Source: Thermoplasmata archaeon (GTDB lineage: Archaea > Thermoplasmatota > Thermoplasmata > Thermoplasmatales > Thermoplasmataceae). From it: a stretch of DNA of 64,000 bases. The stretch covers positions 6,294 through 70,293 of the forward strand of contig JAJZOK010000151.1 in NCBI GenBank assembly GCA_021811525.1, in the 5' to 3' direction. Below are positions 32,806-41,904 of this stretch, in pieces. The notes beneath the pieces are model-generated. The model was not told the origin of the DNA. It did not search any database and was given only the letters and a program-made list of their open reading frames with translations. How positions within the stretch are numbered: position 1 is the stretch's first letter; every line of letters begins with the position of its first letter. The translations under genes and the position numbers were made by a program.

Positions 32806-34248
32806 ATGGTGGAAAAAGAGGAAAATATACTTGAAAAATACGAACTCCTTGACTCCCTGGTCCAGGTGAGAATTATTAGTGAAGCATCCACCGTCAAGTA
32901 CGTAGTTTCAGAAGAGCGCCCATTTGAATCTGAAAGGAAGGCCATAGATTCCATTATAAGCAAGTACCGCGAAGAAAAACTCAAGGGTTCAACTGATGAT
33001 TTTGTTGAGTACGCGAGCAAGGACGGAACATACAAGTCCCTGGACCGCAGGGGTTTGTACTTCCTGGACAGGTACTACCTGGGCTACGGGATAATCCAGC
33101 CTTTAATGGTTGACCCGCGCATCGAGGATATTTCCTGCGACGGTGCAAATGAGTCAATATTTGTCTTCATAAAGGAATATGGCCATATTGAAACAAACAT
33201 CAGGTTCAACACCGAAGACAGCCTTAACTTCTTCATAAGGAAAATTGTGCAGGATGGCGGCAAACAGATTTCCGTATCGGTTCCTGTAGTTGAAACTGCC
33301 CTTAAAGACGGATCAAGGGTATCCGCTTCTCTTGGGCGCTATGTTACCACCAGGGGTCCAAGCTTTTCCATCAGGAGATTCAGGGAGGTTCCAATAAGCC
33401 CCATTGATCTCATGGAGCTTGGATCAGTGAACTCAACCATTCTTGCTTACCTCTGGACCACTATAGACTATGGGGCGAACATAATGGTTGTTGGAGGAAC
33501 CGCAACTGGAAAAACCACTTTCCTGAACGCAATCCTGAGTTTTGTATCACCCGACAACAAGATTGTTACCATAGAGGATACTAAGGAGCTCAACCTCATG
33601 CATGAGAACTGGATCTCGACAGTCGCAAGGAACAGCAGCGGGATTTCAGGCACGGATGATTCAAACTTGTCCAGGATAGACATGTTTGATCTTCTGGAAT
33701 CTGCACTTCGCCACAGGCCAAACTATATTGTGGTTGGGGAAGTGAGGGGACCGGAAACCTTCACAGTTTTCCAGGCAATGCTAGCAGGCCGTTTTGGGAT
33801 GGGCACTTTCCATGCAGATGATATTGAAACATTCATCCACAGGCTGGAAGCCAGGCCCATTTCCATACCGAGGACCCTTATTGCCTCCCTGAATACTGCA
33901 GTTATCCTGGATACATATTATTCAGGAGGGAAGTTGATGAGAAGGGTGAAGGAAATTGCGGAAATCGTCAATGTAGATCCTGGGACAGGAGAATTGATAG
34001 TGAACATGGTTTCTGGAAAGAATCTTCAAAACATCAGCCCTGATTCTTTTGACAGCCATGTTTTCAGGACAATTTCAGCAAGGGAAGGAGTTCCATATGA
34101 CGAGATTGTAAGGCAGATGGGCCTCAGAAAGAAAATCCTGGACAGAATGGCGGAGAGCGGAATAAGGAAGTTCGATTCCGCTAGAAAGGTCTTTGCACTC
34201 ATGAAAACTAATGAGAAACTTTTGCTGGACCAGCTAGGGATTCACTGA
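32806..34248 (+). CDS. Type II/IV secretion ATPase 2 with divergent His box
   Basis: This 480-residue second ATPase is clearly homologous to ATPase 1 along its length: GYGIIQPLMVDPRIEDISCDG, Walker A GGTATGKTT, Asp box VTIEDTKEL and Walker B YIVVGEVRGPE. Its His box differs: GRFGMGTFHADD against GHTTYSTIHAD in ATPase 1, losing the GH pair and the Ser/Thr run. The pair may have split roles, for example extension and retraction or a regulatory subunit. ATG 32806 is preferred over the TTG at 32800 that overlaps the previous stop. It ends the operon and overlaps the convergent antiporter by seven bases. Confidence 0.9.
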   Translation: MVEKEENILEKYELLDSLVQVRIISEASTVKYVVSEERPFESERKAIDSIISKYREEKLKGSTDDFVEYASKDGTYKSLDRRGLYFLDRYYLGYGIIQPLMVDPRIEDISCDGANESIFVFIKEYGHIETNIRFNTEDSLNFFIRKIVQDGGKQISVSVPVVETALKDGSRVSASLGRYVTTRGPSFSIRRFREVPISPIDLMELGSVNSTILAYLWTTIDYGANIMVVGGTATGKTTFLNAILSFVSPDNKIVTIEDTKELNLMHENWISTVARNSSGISGTDDSNLSRIDMFDLLESALRHRPNYIVVGEVRGPETFTVFQAMLAGRFGMGTFHADDIETFIHRLEARPISIPRTLIASLNTAVILDTYYSGGKLMRRVKEIAEIVNVDPGTGELIVNMVSGKNLQNISPDSFDSHVFRTISAREGVPYDEIVRQMGLRKKILDRMAESGIRKFDSARKVFALMKTNEKLLLDQLGIH

Positions 34249-35558
34249 GTTGAATTCTGTTGCTGATGTTCAGTATTGTTCAATGCCGGTTCTACAAAGA
34301 GCTTCCTGGACAAGTATGGAACGTATATGGTCTGAAGTATAATGGAGAAAAGTACAATGAATGACACAACTACTGCTATGGTCGGGCCATACTTGATCAA
34401 TTGCGCATTATTGGAAGTGAGGCCGACAGCATAGGGGACTGTCGCCATAACCACTGATACTACCCCTCTCGGTCCAACCATTGAAAAGAAAGTCATGGTC
34501 TTGAGGTTTACTGACCTCTTGTTTCTCCCGAAAAGTGGAAGCAGTGAACCCAATACTGCGGCAGGCCGGGCAACAAAAATTATAAGGATGGTCATGGCGA
34601 TGCCTACAAGTGCAAATGTTCCAAGCTGTGCCCTGGTAAGCATGCTCCCTAGAGTCAGGAATATGATGGCCTGCGACAGGAACGACATATTCTCCTGGAA
34701 ATTGGCTTCCCTGTTCCAGAATATGCTCTTGTCAGAGAAGTTGCCAACAATTGCGCCAGTAGCAATTATGGCCGGAAATGGAGTCAGTCCAGTGGCTTCC
34801 AGCGCAGTAAATTCTAAAATCACTATCCCCAGGAGCAACCCTACGATGAGGTTCTCAAAGTTCAGGAACCTGTTCAGTATGATGACGCTGAATCCAACTA
34901 TTATGCCGATAAATGCAGGTATGCTGACCTGTATGATGAAATAAGCAATGGCTCCACCCACTATCCCGATTGAGTTCACAATGCCTGAGAAACCCGAAAT
35001 GTAGCTGGAAGTTGGATCTATGAATAGGATCGCTATGGACACCAGGATAATGCCAATCGGGTCGTTGAAAAGGCTCTCCCCCACAAGTGTGCCCGATATG
35101 TCCTCCTTGATATTGGTCCTCTTGAATAGAGGTATCAGTGTGGCAGGATCAGTCGGAGATATTATGGCGCCAAATAGGAAACCTATGCTTATGGGGGCAC
35201 CAAATATGAGTGAAAATAGGGCACCGCCCACAAGTGCAGTGATAATGACACCTAGGGTGTCAAGTGAAATGATTCTCAGTAAATGGCGCCTGATAACACG
35301 GAAATTCATATAGTGGCTCTCATAGTAAAGTATGATCATAACCCCAAGGAGGCCAACCCCTACATTCCCAAACTGAGTCAGGAAACTGGAGGCAAAGACA
35401 TGGTTAATGATTTCAAGGACGGGCCCAAAGAATATGCCCAAAATGATCAGGATAGGGATATCGGCAACTGCAATTTTCCTGGAGATAGGTATAGCAAAGG
35501 CTGCAAGTATTAAAATCAGACTTATCTGATAGTATTGTGCAGCTACTGTTACATCCAT
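34242..35558 (-). CDS. Sodium/proton antiporter, CPA1/NhaP type
   Basis: This 438-residue protein has about 12-13 membrane segments. The CPA1 ion-binding motifs are present: ISPTDPATLIPLF (unwound helix 4 region) and GESLFNDPIGIIL (helix 5 with the conserved ND pair), and later GPRGVVSVVMA. These antiporters exchange Na+ or K+ for H+ across the cytoplasmic membrane. In an acidophile that may serve pH or sodium balance. The start lies 10 bases after the nadE stop, so the two genes form an operon. Confidence 0.88.
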   Translation of the reverse strand: MDVTVAAQYYQISLILILAAFAIPISRKIAVADIPILIILGIFFGPVLEIINHVFASSFLTQFGNVGVGLLGVMIILYYESHYMNFRVIRRHLLRIISLDTLGVIITALVGGALFSLIFGAPISIGFLFGAIISPTDPATLIPLFKRTNIKEDISGTLVGESLFNDPIGIILVSIAILFIDPTSSYISGFSGIVNSIGIVGGAIAYFIIQVSIPAFIGIIVGFSVIILNRFLNFENLIVGLLLGIVILEFTALEATGLTPFPAIIATGAIVGNFSDKSIFWNREANFQENMSFLSQAIIFLTLGSMLTRAQLGTFALVGIAMTILIIFVARPAAVLGSLLPLFGRNKRSVNLKTMTFFSMVGPRGVVSVVMATVPYAVGLTSNNAQLIKYGPTIAVVVSFIVLFSIILQTIYVPYLSRKLFVEPALNNTEHQQQNSTQ

Positions 35559-35568
35559 CTGTCCACTC

Positions 35569-36291
35569 TCATTCCAGCATCGATACCGGCATTCTCCTCT
35601 TGTGTTCAGAACCCGTGTAAAGCTCCATCACCCTGTTGAACCTTAGACCCTTTTCCTCACGTTTTTGGTCGAACAAGGCAACAATGGTGTCATCAAGCTC
35701 TTCATAGGTCATTCCAAGCTCAGATTCATCAGTCTGTGACTCCCACAGACCTGCTGAAGGCTTTTTCATCATTATGTCTTTTGGTACATTCAGTGCAGAA
35801 GCCAACTCCCTGACTTCCCGTTTGAGGAGATGCATTATGGGCTCAATGTCGCATCCGCCATCGCCGAATTTCGTGTAATATCCCACTACAAACTCGGAAC
35901 GGTTTGTAGTTCCGACCACGATTCCATTGTTTACATTGGCCTCATGGTAGAGAATTATCATTCTGGTTCTGGACTTTATATTGCCCAGCGCCTGTTTCGA
36001 TTCCACGTTAAGGAGGGCCTTGAAGGCATTGACCGGCGAATCGATCAATACAGTTCTTATTTCTACTCCCGACACTTTCTGGAGTTCCTGCACATCACCA
36101 TAATCTGCCTGCGGGGTTTGTGAATCCGGCATGAAAATAGCCCTGATTTGGCGGTCCGGAAATGCTTCCTTGAGCAGCATTAAAGTCACGGCACTGTCGA
36201 TACCGCCGCTTATGCCTATAACAGGAACCCTGTTTCCTACATGATCCTGTAGAAATGCTGTTATTCTCTTGATCTCTTCCCGAACCTGCAT
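35569..36291 (-). CDS. nadE: NAD+ synthetase, ammonia-dependent
   Basis: This 240-residue N-type ATP pyrophosphatase converts deamido-NAD, ATP and NH3 to NAD+. The P-loop SGGIDSAV (about 27-34) is intact. Other matches are GTTNRSEFVVGYYTKFGDGGCDIEPI and KKPSAGLWESQTDESELGMTYEELD. There is no glutaminase domain. I chose ATG 36291 because a TATA box (TATTTATTTATG) lies about 30 bases upstream and the longer frame to 36387 would run through it. It is first gene of an operon with the antiporter. Confidence 0.93.
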   Translation of the reverse strand: MQVREEIKRITAFLQDHVGNRVPVIGISGGIDSAVTLMLLKEAFPDRQIRAIFMPDSQTPQADYGDVQELQKVSGVEIRTVLIDSPVNAFKALLNVESKQALGNIKSRTRMIILYHEANVNNGIVVGTTNRSEFVVGYYTKFGDGGCDIEPIMHLLKREVRELASALNVPKDIMMKKPSAGLWESQTDESELGMTYEELDDTIVALFDQKREEKGLRFNRVMELYTGSEHKRRMPVSMLE

Positions 36292-36387
36292 ATTTGCTAA
36301 TCTAAGCTTTATCTGTGGTACATAAATAAATATTCCCGCACTAAATTGTTCATCGATTTCGCTTTCATTGGAGAAACCATTATCCAA

Positions 36388-36640
36388 TCTATAAGATCAT
36401 GAGGATGAGTTCATTTTTTATTTTGGGATTAACATAATCAGAATAATGTGCTTTTCCAGCACTTATGCTTAAAAGGTTCTTTATTGGCTCAAAAGACAAA
36501 AATGGTAGTTGACGGGGGGCACTTTTTTTAATTTGAGCAAAATATATTTATAAACTCATGGAAGAGATTTATTACTGTTTCCTTTTCTACTGGAATGGAT
36601 AAGTTAATTAATGATATTTGTATAAAAATAATGATGACGT
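36388..36640. other. Gene-free, AT-rich stretch
   Basis: I see no gene here. GTGCT/AGCAC forms a small hairpin near 36450-36465, and TTTATAAA-type TATA sequences near 36545 read on both strands. TTTGTATAAAAAT near 36617-36627 is the likely promoter of the 36641 frame. Confidence 0.5.
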
Positions 36641-36865
36641 ATGGCATCAGAGTATAAGTTGCAGTGCCCAAAATGCCGGCATGAATTTGTTCTGAACTGC
36701 GAACAGCTGAATAGCTTCTCCGACCGAGAAGTTCCCGGGAAGTTCTGGCGCGAAGGACAAATCGTTTTGCAGTTAAGTGTCCGGGCTGCAGCAAGAGATC
36801 TCATTATCCCATGGGAGACGGCAGGATACGGGCATCCAGGTGGTGGCTGGCATTATGGCTTTTAA
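36641..36865 (+). CDS. Zinc-ribbon frame apparently broken by a frameshift
   Basis: The annotated frame begins MASEYKLQCPKCRHEF with one Cys pair and ends after 74 codons without a second. The second pair lies in a different frame: from about 36715 to the stop at 36874-36876 the other frame reads REVLARRTNRFAVKCPGC and then SKRSHYPMGD. Joined, the two frames give a CPxC...CPxC zinc ribbon like the protein at 24868, followed by a hydrophobic WWLALWLLIGL end. TATA-like TTTGTATAAAAAT precedes the ATG by about 20-25 bases. It is either a decaying gene, a programmed shift or a sequence error. Confidence 0.45.
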   Translation: MASEYKLQCPKCRHEFVLNCEQLNSFSDREVPGKFWREGQIVLQLSVRAAARDLIIPWETAGYGHPGGGWHYGF

Positions 36866-36995
36866 TTGGTTTATGACAGGCGTTGCCATTCCTTCTGCCA
36901 TCATACTAGTTATGATTTATATCTGGTCCAGAGAAATGCGTTTTTCCGTCAGAAAAATGCGAAAAAACAGTAAAGCCCAAATATCAAAAATTTGA
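36855..36995 (+). CDS. Small single-pass membrane protein (46 residues)
   Basis: ATG 36855 opens a 46-codon frame: MAFNWFMTGVAIPSAIILVM, continuing as one membrane helix to about residue 25, then a strongly basic tail (RKMRKNSKAQ). GGTGG lies about 10 bases upstream. It overlaps the end of the preceding zinc-ribbon frame, so it may be a downstream operon gene or the displaced C-terminal membrane anchor of that protein. No family recognised. Confidence 0.4.
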   Translation: MAFNWFMTGVAIPSAIILVMIYIWSREMRFSVRKMRKNSKAQISKI

Positions 36996-37054
36996 GCCAT
37001 CGAACAACTTGAGCCACTGATAAATGCCTATTTTCAGGATCCTCAATGGCCTCG

Positions 37055-37915
37055 CTATTTCAATTCTTCCTGGTAATCCATGGCCTGGATGAGGTTTGAA
37101 AAAATCAGGGTGCTGGTGAGCGAACCGACTCCACCCGGAACTGGAGTGACAGCTTTCACCAAATCCTTTATCTCATCGATTCTGGCGTCCCCCACTATTT
37201 TTCCATTTACAGAGTTGATGCCGACATCTATAACTATTGAATCCCTGCTGACCATTTCCTGGCCAAGGAAACCGGGCTTTCCAGCCGCAACCACGATAAC
37301 ATCTGATGCCTTGCACAATTCCCTGATATTTCTAGTCCTGCTATGGCAAACTATGGGCGTATAATTGTTGTTGAGGAGAAGCTGAGTAAGTGGCCTCCCT
37401 ACAGTGATTGTCCTGTTGATGACTGCAACCGTGCTCCCCTGTGGAATTTCAAGGCTTGATACGTATTCCATAACTGCTAAGGGAGTTGCAGCGACAAGCG
37501 AAGGCATACCAGACATCAGCCTTCCGAGGTTCTCATAGGAAGCACCGTCTATATCCTTGTGCCATGGGATTGTGTTCACAATTTTCTTATAGTCCAGATG
37601 ATGGGGAACGGGTGATTCAATAATTATTCCATGTATCATTGGATCCTTGACCACCTGGTCCAGGCGCTCCTGAACTTCCTGTGGCGTTGCGTCTTCCTCC
37701 ATGGTTATGGCCCTGGTCTCTACCCCAAGTTCTGAACCTTTCTTGAGTTTTGCCCTGAAATAGAATTCTGATGCAGGATCTTTGCCAATTCTCATGATTG
37801 CCATGGCGGGGGATTTGCCCTTGTCCCTCTGATCACTGATTGACTTTTCAATGCGGGCCCTAATTCCTTCAAGGAGAGGTTTTGCCCCTATCACTGCTAT
37901 GTGAATCAGCTCCAT
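37055..37915 (-). CDS. folD: FolD, methylenetetrahydrofolate dehydrogenase/cyclohydrolase
   Basis: This 286-residue bifunctional enzyme interconverts methylene-, methenyl- and formyl-tetrahydrofolate. Seen: Tyr and Lys of the active site in EFYFRAKLKKG, ESPVPHHLD (QLPLP-like), HKDIDGASYENLGRL, the NADP loop INRTITVGRPLTQLLLNN and the end TPVPGGVGSLTST. The start overlaps the glucose dehydrogenase stop by 10 bases; a GTG seven codons later would give the more usual family N-terminus. One-carbon units made here can feed purine synthesis (purC is 3 kb away). Confidence 0.93.
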   Translation of the reverse strand: MELIHIAVIGAKPLLEGIRARIEKSISDQRDKGKSPAMAIMRIGKDPASEFYFRAKLKKGSELGVETRAITMEEDATPQEVQERLDQVVKDPMIHGIIIESPVPHHLDYKKIVNTIPWHKDIDGASYENLGRLMSGMPSLVAATPLAVMEYVSSLEIPQGSTVAVINRTITVGRPLTQLLLNNNYTPIVCHSRTRNIRELCKASDVIVVAAGKPGFLGQEMVSRDSIVIDVGINSVNGKIVGDARIDEIKDLVKAVTPVPGGVGSLTSTLIFSNLIQAMDYQEELK

Positions 37916-38994
37916 TGAATTACAGTCTTGATCTCATTGGATGGTTTCTTTGTGAATATTTCAGTATGATCGGGAGAAACCTTCTCTGTTATCATGGTTT
38001 CAAGTGCACCATGATACTGGTGTTTCCATCTGGTTATGTCCTGAATTGCCCTTTCGTAATGGATTCTTGAGCCATCTACTGAGCCTATTATGGAAATATT
38101 TCGCTCTATGATGTAATCGATGTCCATTCCATCAACCTGTGTTGCCGGAGCCTTGCCATTTGTGCCGAAAAGTATGAGGATCCCGTTCTCTTTCATTCTC
38201 CTCATAAACCTGAATATTGTTGCAGGGTCCCCGCTGGTGTCTATGACAAGGTCAAGGCCATTTTTCTCAAGCGGGTCGTTGTTGTTATAGTTGTAAAAGT
38301 TGATCCCTGTTTTGTCTATGAGCTCATTTTTTGTTACATCAAGGTCGTGCCTGTTTGTAAGGTAAGTGTTGAAACCATAGTCCATAGATTTAAGGGCATA
38401 AAGGAAAGCTTCGCTGCCGGTTCCTACTACCAGGCTGTTTTTCTCGTGGTATGAACCTGCCCCATCGGTGAAGATAGACTTTTTTGATACCACATCGAAC
38501 ATTTCAAAGGCCTTTTCTACATTTTTAAGTGGTTCGGTGAGTACCGCAACGTCTCCTATGGAAGGATCCGGGACCTTGACAAGATACTGTGCACTATCTC
38601 CAAATTCTTCCCTCATAAAGCCATGCAATCCTGTGATTCCTGCTTCATGCTTGTCCCCGTCAGAGCAGTTGTCGGACCTGCCTGCAAAGCAATTGATGCA
38701 TTTCCCTGGCCTTCTCACCATCGGAACAACATAATCTCCACTGCTTATTCCAAAATCATTCTTTGGGGCATCTTCAACTTTGCAGAGGCTTTCGTGACCG
38801 ATTACCAGCCTGGAAAAACCATGGGGGTTATACGCGAAAGGGAGGGCTCCATTCACAATTCCGCGGTCAGTTCCGCAAATTCCTGTAAGTAGTGGTTTTA
38901 GCCTTACCTCGAATCCATCAAGGTCTAACTCAAGCTTCTCATAATTCACTCCACCGGAGGGAGCATTGGTAGTAATCCCCCTGTAAAAAGCCAT
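37906..38994 (-). CDS. gdh: Glucose 1-dehydrogenase, zinc MDR family
   Basis: This 362-residue NAD(P)-dependent enzyme oxidises glucose to gluconolactone, the first step of the archaeal Entner-Doudoroff route. It matches the Thermoplasma enzyme type: catalytic zinc ligands Cys40 (GICGTDRG), His67 and Glu68 (VIGHES), structural zinc cysteines in CINCFAGRSDNC (99, 102, 110), EPLKNVEKA and the nucleotide fold GTGSEAFLYAL with TNRHD for NADP selectivity. TATA-like TTTTAAATATTTT lies about 30 bases before the ATG (leaderless). It forms an operon with folD. KDG aldolase is at 13.9 kb. Confidence 0.93.
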   Translation of the reverse strand: MAFYRGITTNAPSGGVNYEKLELDLDGFEVRLKPLLTGICGTDRGIVNGALPFAYNPHGFSRLVIGHESLCKVEDAPKNDFGISSGDYVVPMVRRPGKCINCFAGRSDNCSDGDKHEAGITGLHGFMREEFGDSAQYLVKVPDPSIGDVAVLTEPLKNVEKAFEMFDVVSKKSIFTDGAGSYHEKNSLVVGTGSEAFLYALKSMDYGFNTYLTNRHDLDVTKNELIDKTGINFYNYNNNDPLEKNGLDLVIDTSGDPATIFRFMRRMKENGILILFGTNGKAPATQVDGMDIDYIIERNISIIGSVDGSRIHYERAIQDITRWKHQYHGALETMITEKVSPDHTEIFTKKPSNEIKTVIQWS

Positions 38995-39032
38995 ATTTTA
39001 GTTATAGGGTCAAAATATTTAAAATTGAGGAA

Positions 39033-39611
39033 TTATAATTGGTGGCCCATCCTGATTTTCTTGGTGGAAAGGTAGAATTCATCGTACGGGGTGGGTTCAC
39101 TCTTTATGGGTATTCTTTCTGAAACGTTTATGTCGTTGTCTGTCAGGAAATCCATCTTTGCTGGGTTGTTTGTCATAAGCCTTATAGACGTTATTCCGAA
39201 ATACTTCAGCACCTCTACTGCGAATGAGTAGTCTCTCTTGTCAATGGGCAGTCCGAGCATGAGATTGGCTTCTACAGTGTCATATCCTTGATCCTGAAGG
39301 CTGTATGCCTTAATCTTGTTAAGAAGGCCAATTCCTCGCCCTTCCTGCCTGAGATAAATCAGCATGCCAGCTTCCTGCTTCCCCAGGAACTTAAGGGAAG
39401 TTATAAGCTGGTCTCTGCAGTCGCACCTCTTTGAGCCCAGCACATCGCCTGTGAGGCACTCGGAGTGTATCCTGACAGGAATATCCTGCTTCCCTTGTAT
39501 TTCTCCCTTTACCACTACAGCGTGTTCCTCTTCATTGGGGAATTTAAATGTGTAAATTTCAAAGTCACCGAATATGGTCGGAAGTTTAGCCTTGGCGTTT
39601 AACTCAAGCAT
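39033..39611 (-). CDS. ribA: GTP cyclohydrolase II
   Basis: This 192-residue zinc enzyme opens GTP to the pyrimidine precursor of riboflavin. The zinc site is [19 protein letters not shown] (three Cys). [13 protein letters not shown] and the substrate loop [12 protein letters not shown] are intact. It is monofunctional, without a RibB domain. Riboflavin from here would supply flavin enzymes such as PyrD/PyrK in this window. It precedes gdh on the same strand by 38 bases, but gdh has its own TATA box. Confidence 0.93.
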   Translation of the reverse strand: MLELNAKAKLPTIFGDFEIYTFKFPNEEEHAVVVKGEIQGKQDIPVRIHSECLTGDVLGSKRCDCRDQLITSLKFLGKQEAGMLIYLRQEGRGIGLLNKIKAYSLQDQGYDTVEANLMLGLPIDKRDYSFAVEVLKYFGITSIRLMTNNPAKMDFLTDNDINVSERIPIKSEPTPYDEFYLSTKKIRMGHQL

Positions 39612-39669
39612 TTAGTTTCAGGGCAATAATTTTGTAGTGATATAAAAAGATGCATAAAAATTAGCCTTG

Positions 39670-40875
39670 CTATTTGATCTTTTTGGCCAGGTAATAGACT
39701 TCATCCTTTTTGAATATGTACAAATCTTCCTTTCCCTGCAGATTGACTTCCAGTTCAGATTTGAAGGCATAGTATTGTGCTTCTGGCAGCGAGAACCTAG
39801 GTATTACCCTCCCAGCGCCTGCCTCCATCAGCGAGTTGGAAAGGTTTTCTCTCCTGGATGCAGCCATAATCTCAAACTGCTCTCCAGGGAAATCCTTCAT
39901 TTGTGCATTTGATGTGTAAAACCTTCTCCTGCTGTCTTTCCAGGCAGGTCTTGCCTGGTAATTTTCCTCAATTAGCCACAGAAGTTTTGCATATGCAATT
40001 GACACATCCGGTATGAGTATGAAATCGTCTAGCCTGGAAGCTTCCGGGAAAGGGGTGTCCCTGGGCGACCCGCTCATGCGAATGTTCTGTGGCAATATGG
40101 CTGCTGAAACCTCAGAAGATTTCAGCCTGCCACAGTATAGGGTCAAACGGTTAAGGCTTCCGTCGATAGAGAGGTATTCTTTTTCTCCATCCAGCGTGAT
40201 CTGGTTCCATTCCATCTGAGGCGGAAGGTCAAAAACGAAGTTATGTGTCCTTTCTCCAAAAATCCTGACCAGAGAGAGCGGCGATGGAATGAGCGTGTCC
40301 ATTGTTCTTTTCAGTTCGTTCGGGGGCCTTGCAGGATCGCTAAAAATTACCGTGTCTTCATCAATTTCAAAATCCTGTGAAAGGGCGTAAATATCCCCAT
40401 TTAAGATTTTCAAGTTACCGGCCTTATATTCCATGGCGTTAAGCCTGGCCATCCTGTATCGGTCGGGCTGAACCTCCACGCTTATGGTGGATTCATTTGT
40501 ATTTGACAGGAATATTCCCTGCATACCTGCCCCTGTGCCTGCCTCAACGACATTATATCCCTGTATTCTCTCTGACCTATATTTGCAAACTATTTCCGGG
40601 GTTGAATACCTGGAAAGGTACTGATCCATCCAGAGCTTGTCCCAGTTCTGGAATTTTCCATTCAGGTTAATCCTAGAATGGGCAAGTTCGAAGATAATAG
40701 AGGTTTCCTTCTTGCCCAGTGAGAGTGCCTTCTGGACCTCGTTAAGGCCATAGCCATTTCTGATGAGCTCAATGCATTGGCCAATTCTTTGATTTGTCAA
40801 ATCTTTGAATTTGCTGTCCTTGAGTGCCCTGTCCATAAATCTTGCCCAGTCTTCGGTTCTGCTCAATGTCTCCAA
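39670..40875 (-). CDS. SAM-dependent methyltransferase with THUMP-like C-terminal domain
   Basis: This 401-residue protein has an N-terminal helical region (about 1-90), a class I methyltransferase core with motif I VVEAGTGAGMQGIFL (about 113), an acidic SAM-ribose contact SVEVQPDR, and motif IV SDPARP (about 190). A C-terminal domain of about 130 residues resembles the THUMP-like domain. Family members are predicted nucleic-acid, probably RNA, methyltransferases. The start is TTG; no nearby ATG fits and the true start may lie a few codons away. No experimental function is known to me. Confidence 0.75.
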   Translation of the reverse strand: METLSRTEDWARFMDRALKDSKFKDLTNQRIGQCIELIRNGYGLNEVQKALSLGKKETSIIFELAHSRINLNGKFQNWDKLWMDQYLSRYSTPEIVCKYRSERIQGYNVVEAGTGAGMQGIFLSNTNESTISVEVQPDRYRMARLNAMEYKAGNLKILNGDIYALSQDFEIDEDTVIFSDPARPPNELKRTMDTLIPSPLSLVRIFGERTHNFVFDLPPQMEWNQITLDGEKEYLSIDGSLNRLTLYCGRLKSSEVSAAILPQNIRMSGSPRDTPFPEASRLDDFILIPDVSIAYAKLLWLIEENYQARPAWKDSRRRFYTSNAQMKDFPGEQFEIMAASRRENLSNSLMEAGAGRVIPRFSLPEAQYYAFKSELEVNLQGKEDLYIFKKDEVYYLAKKIK

Positions 40876-41009
40876 ATACCTTTTCCATATATCTAACCTA
40901 TTGGGTGAATACGAGTTGTAAACAATACCTGTTTACCACAGCGAAGCTTGTTTAAGAGCCTCCGTTATAATGCACAAATTTAATATCTCATCTGAGCGAT
41001 TGAAGGCAA

Positions 41010-41900
41010 ATGGAACCAATTCGAGTAGGCAAGGTCAAGGAGGTATACGATGAGGGAGAAACCCTTCTTTTCAAGTTCACAGACAAAATTTCTGTTTTTG
41101 ACAAAATGATCCCGAACCTAATCCCGCACAAGGGGGAATCCCTGTGCAGAACTGCTGCCCACTGGTTCAAGATGGCTCAGGAATCAGCCAAGGTATCAAC
41201 GCATTTCATCGAATGCCCAGCCCCGAACGAAATGCGAGTGAGGAAATTCTATGTCCCCGAGGGTAAGGGGAACCCCTATGAAGTGGAATACGTGATACCA
41301 CTGGAATTCGTTGTAAGATACTACGTTGCGGGTTCGCTCTTTGACAGGCTGAAGGCAGGCAAGCTTACACATGACGATATTGGCCTTACCCACGACCCCA
41401 AATACGGGGAGGAACTTGATGACCCCTATTTTGAGGTCACCACAAAGTACGAGAAATATGACAGAGTGCTGACAAAGGGTGAAGCTATTGAGATAGGCGG
41501 ATTATCCGGGTCGGAGCTGAACAATATAAGGGAGAGCATACTGAAAATTGACAGGAGGCTCAACAAACAGGTACTTACCCGCGGCCTGATTCATGTGGAT
41601 GGAAAAAAGGAATTCGCCTTTGGTGCAGGAAGAGAGCCCATTGTCATAGACACGTTCGGCACCGCTGACGAGGACCGCTTCTGGGACAGGAAGGACTACG
41701 ATAGCGGCAAGATTGTTGAATTGAGCAAGGAATTTGTCAGGCAGTATTACCGTTCGATAGGATACCATAAAGATCTTTATGATGCTAGGGAATACAGTAA
41801 AACTGAACCGGAAATCCCAGCATTGCCAGATGACATGGTGAAAAAGACTTCTGACCTTTATGTCACAATGTTTGAAAGGATAACCGGAGAAAAATGGTAA
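41010..41900 (+). CDS. purC: SAICAR synthetase
   Basis: This 296-residue enzyme joins aspartate to CAIR in purine synthesis. Seen: GKVKEVYD at the start, FTDKISVFDKMIPNLIPHKG, the VVRYYVAGSL loop, LIHVDGKKEFAFG and DTFGTADEDRFWD (usually DE-x-x-TPDSSRFW). The last differs by TADEDRFWD. The ATG is preceded by TATA-like AAATTTAATATC about 30 bases upstream (leaderless). It stands alone; other purine genes are not in the window. Confidence 0.93.
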   Translation: MEPIRVGKVKEVYDEGETLLFKFTDKISVFDKMIPNLIPHKGESLCRTAAHWFKMAQESAKVSTHFIECPAPNEMRVRKFYVPEGKGNPYEVEYVIPLEFVVRYYVAGSLFDRLKAGKLTHDDIGLTHDPKYGEELDDPYFEVTTKYEKYDRVLTKGEAIEIGGLSGSELNNIRESILKIDRRLNKQVLTRGLIHVDGKKEFAFGAGREPIVIDTFGTADEDRFWDRKDYDSGKIVELSKEFVRQYYRSIGYHKDLYDAREYSKTEPEIPALPDDMVKKTSDLYVTMFERITGEKW

Positions 41901-41904
41901 AAAT

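Noticed and set aside
36292..36387. 32-residue N-terminal extension of NadE
   Set aside because: It spans the TATA box, and the shorter form begins where NadE proteins normally do.
36630..36660. Box C/D small RNA (TGATGA near 36631)
   Set aside because: No matching D box or terminal stem; the sequence lies at the expected start of the 36641 gene.
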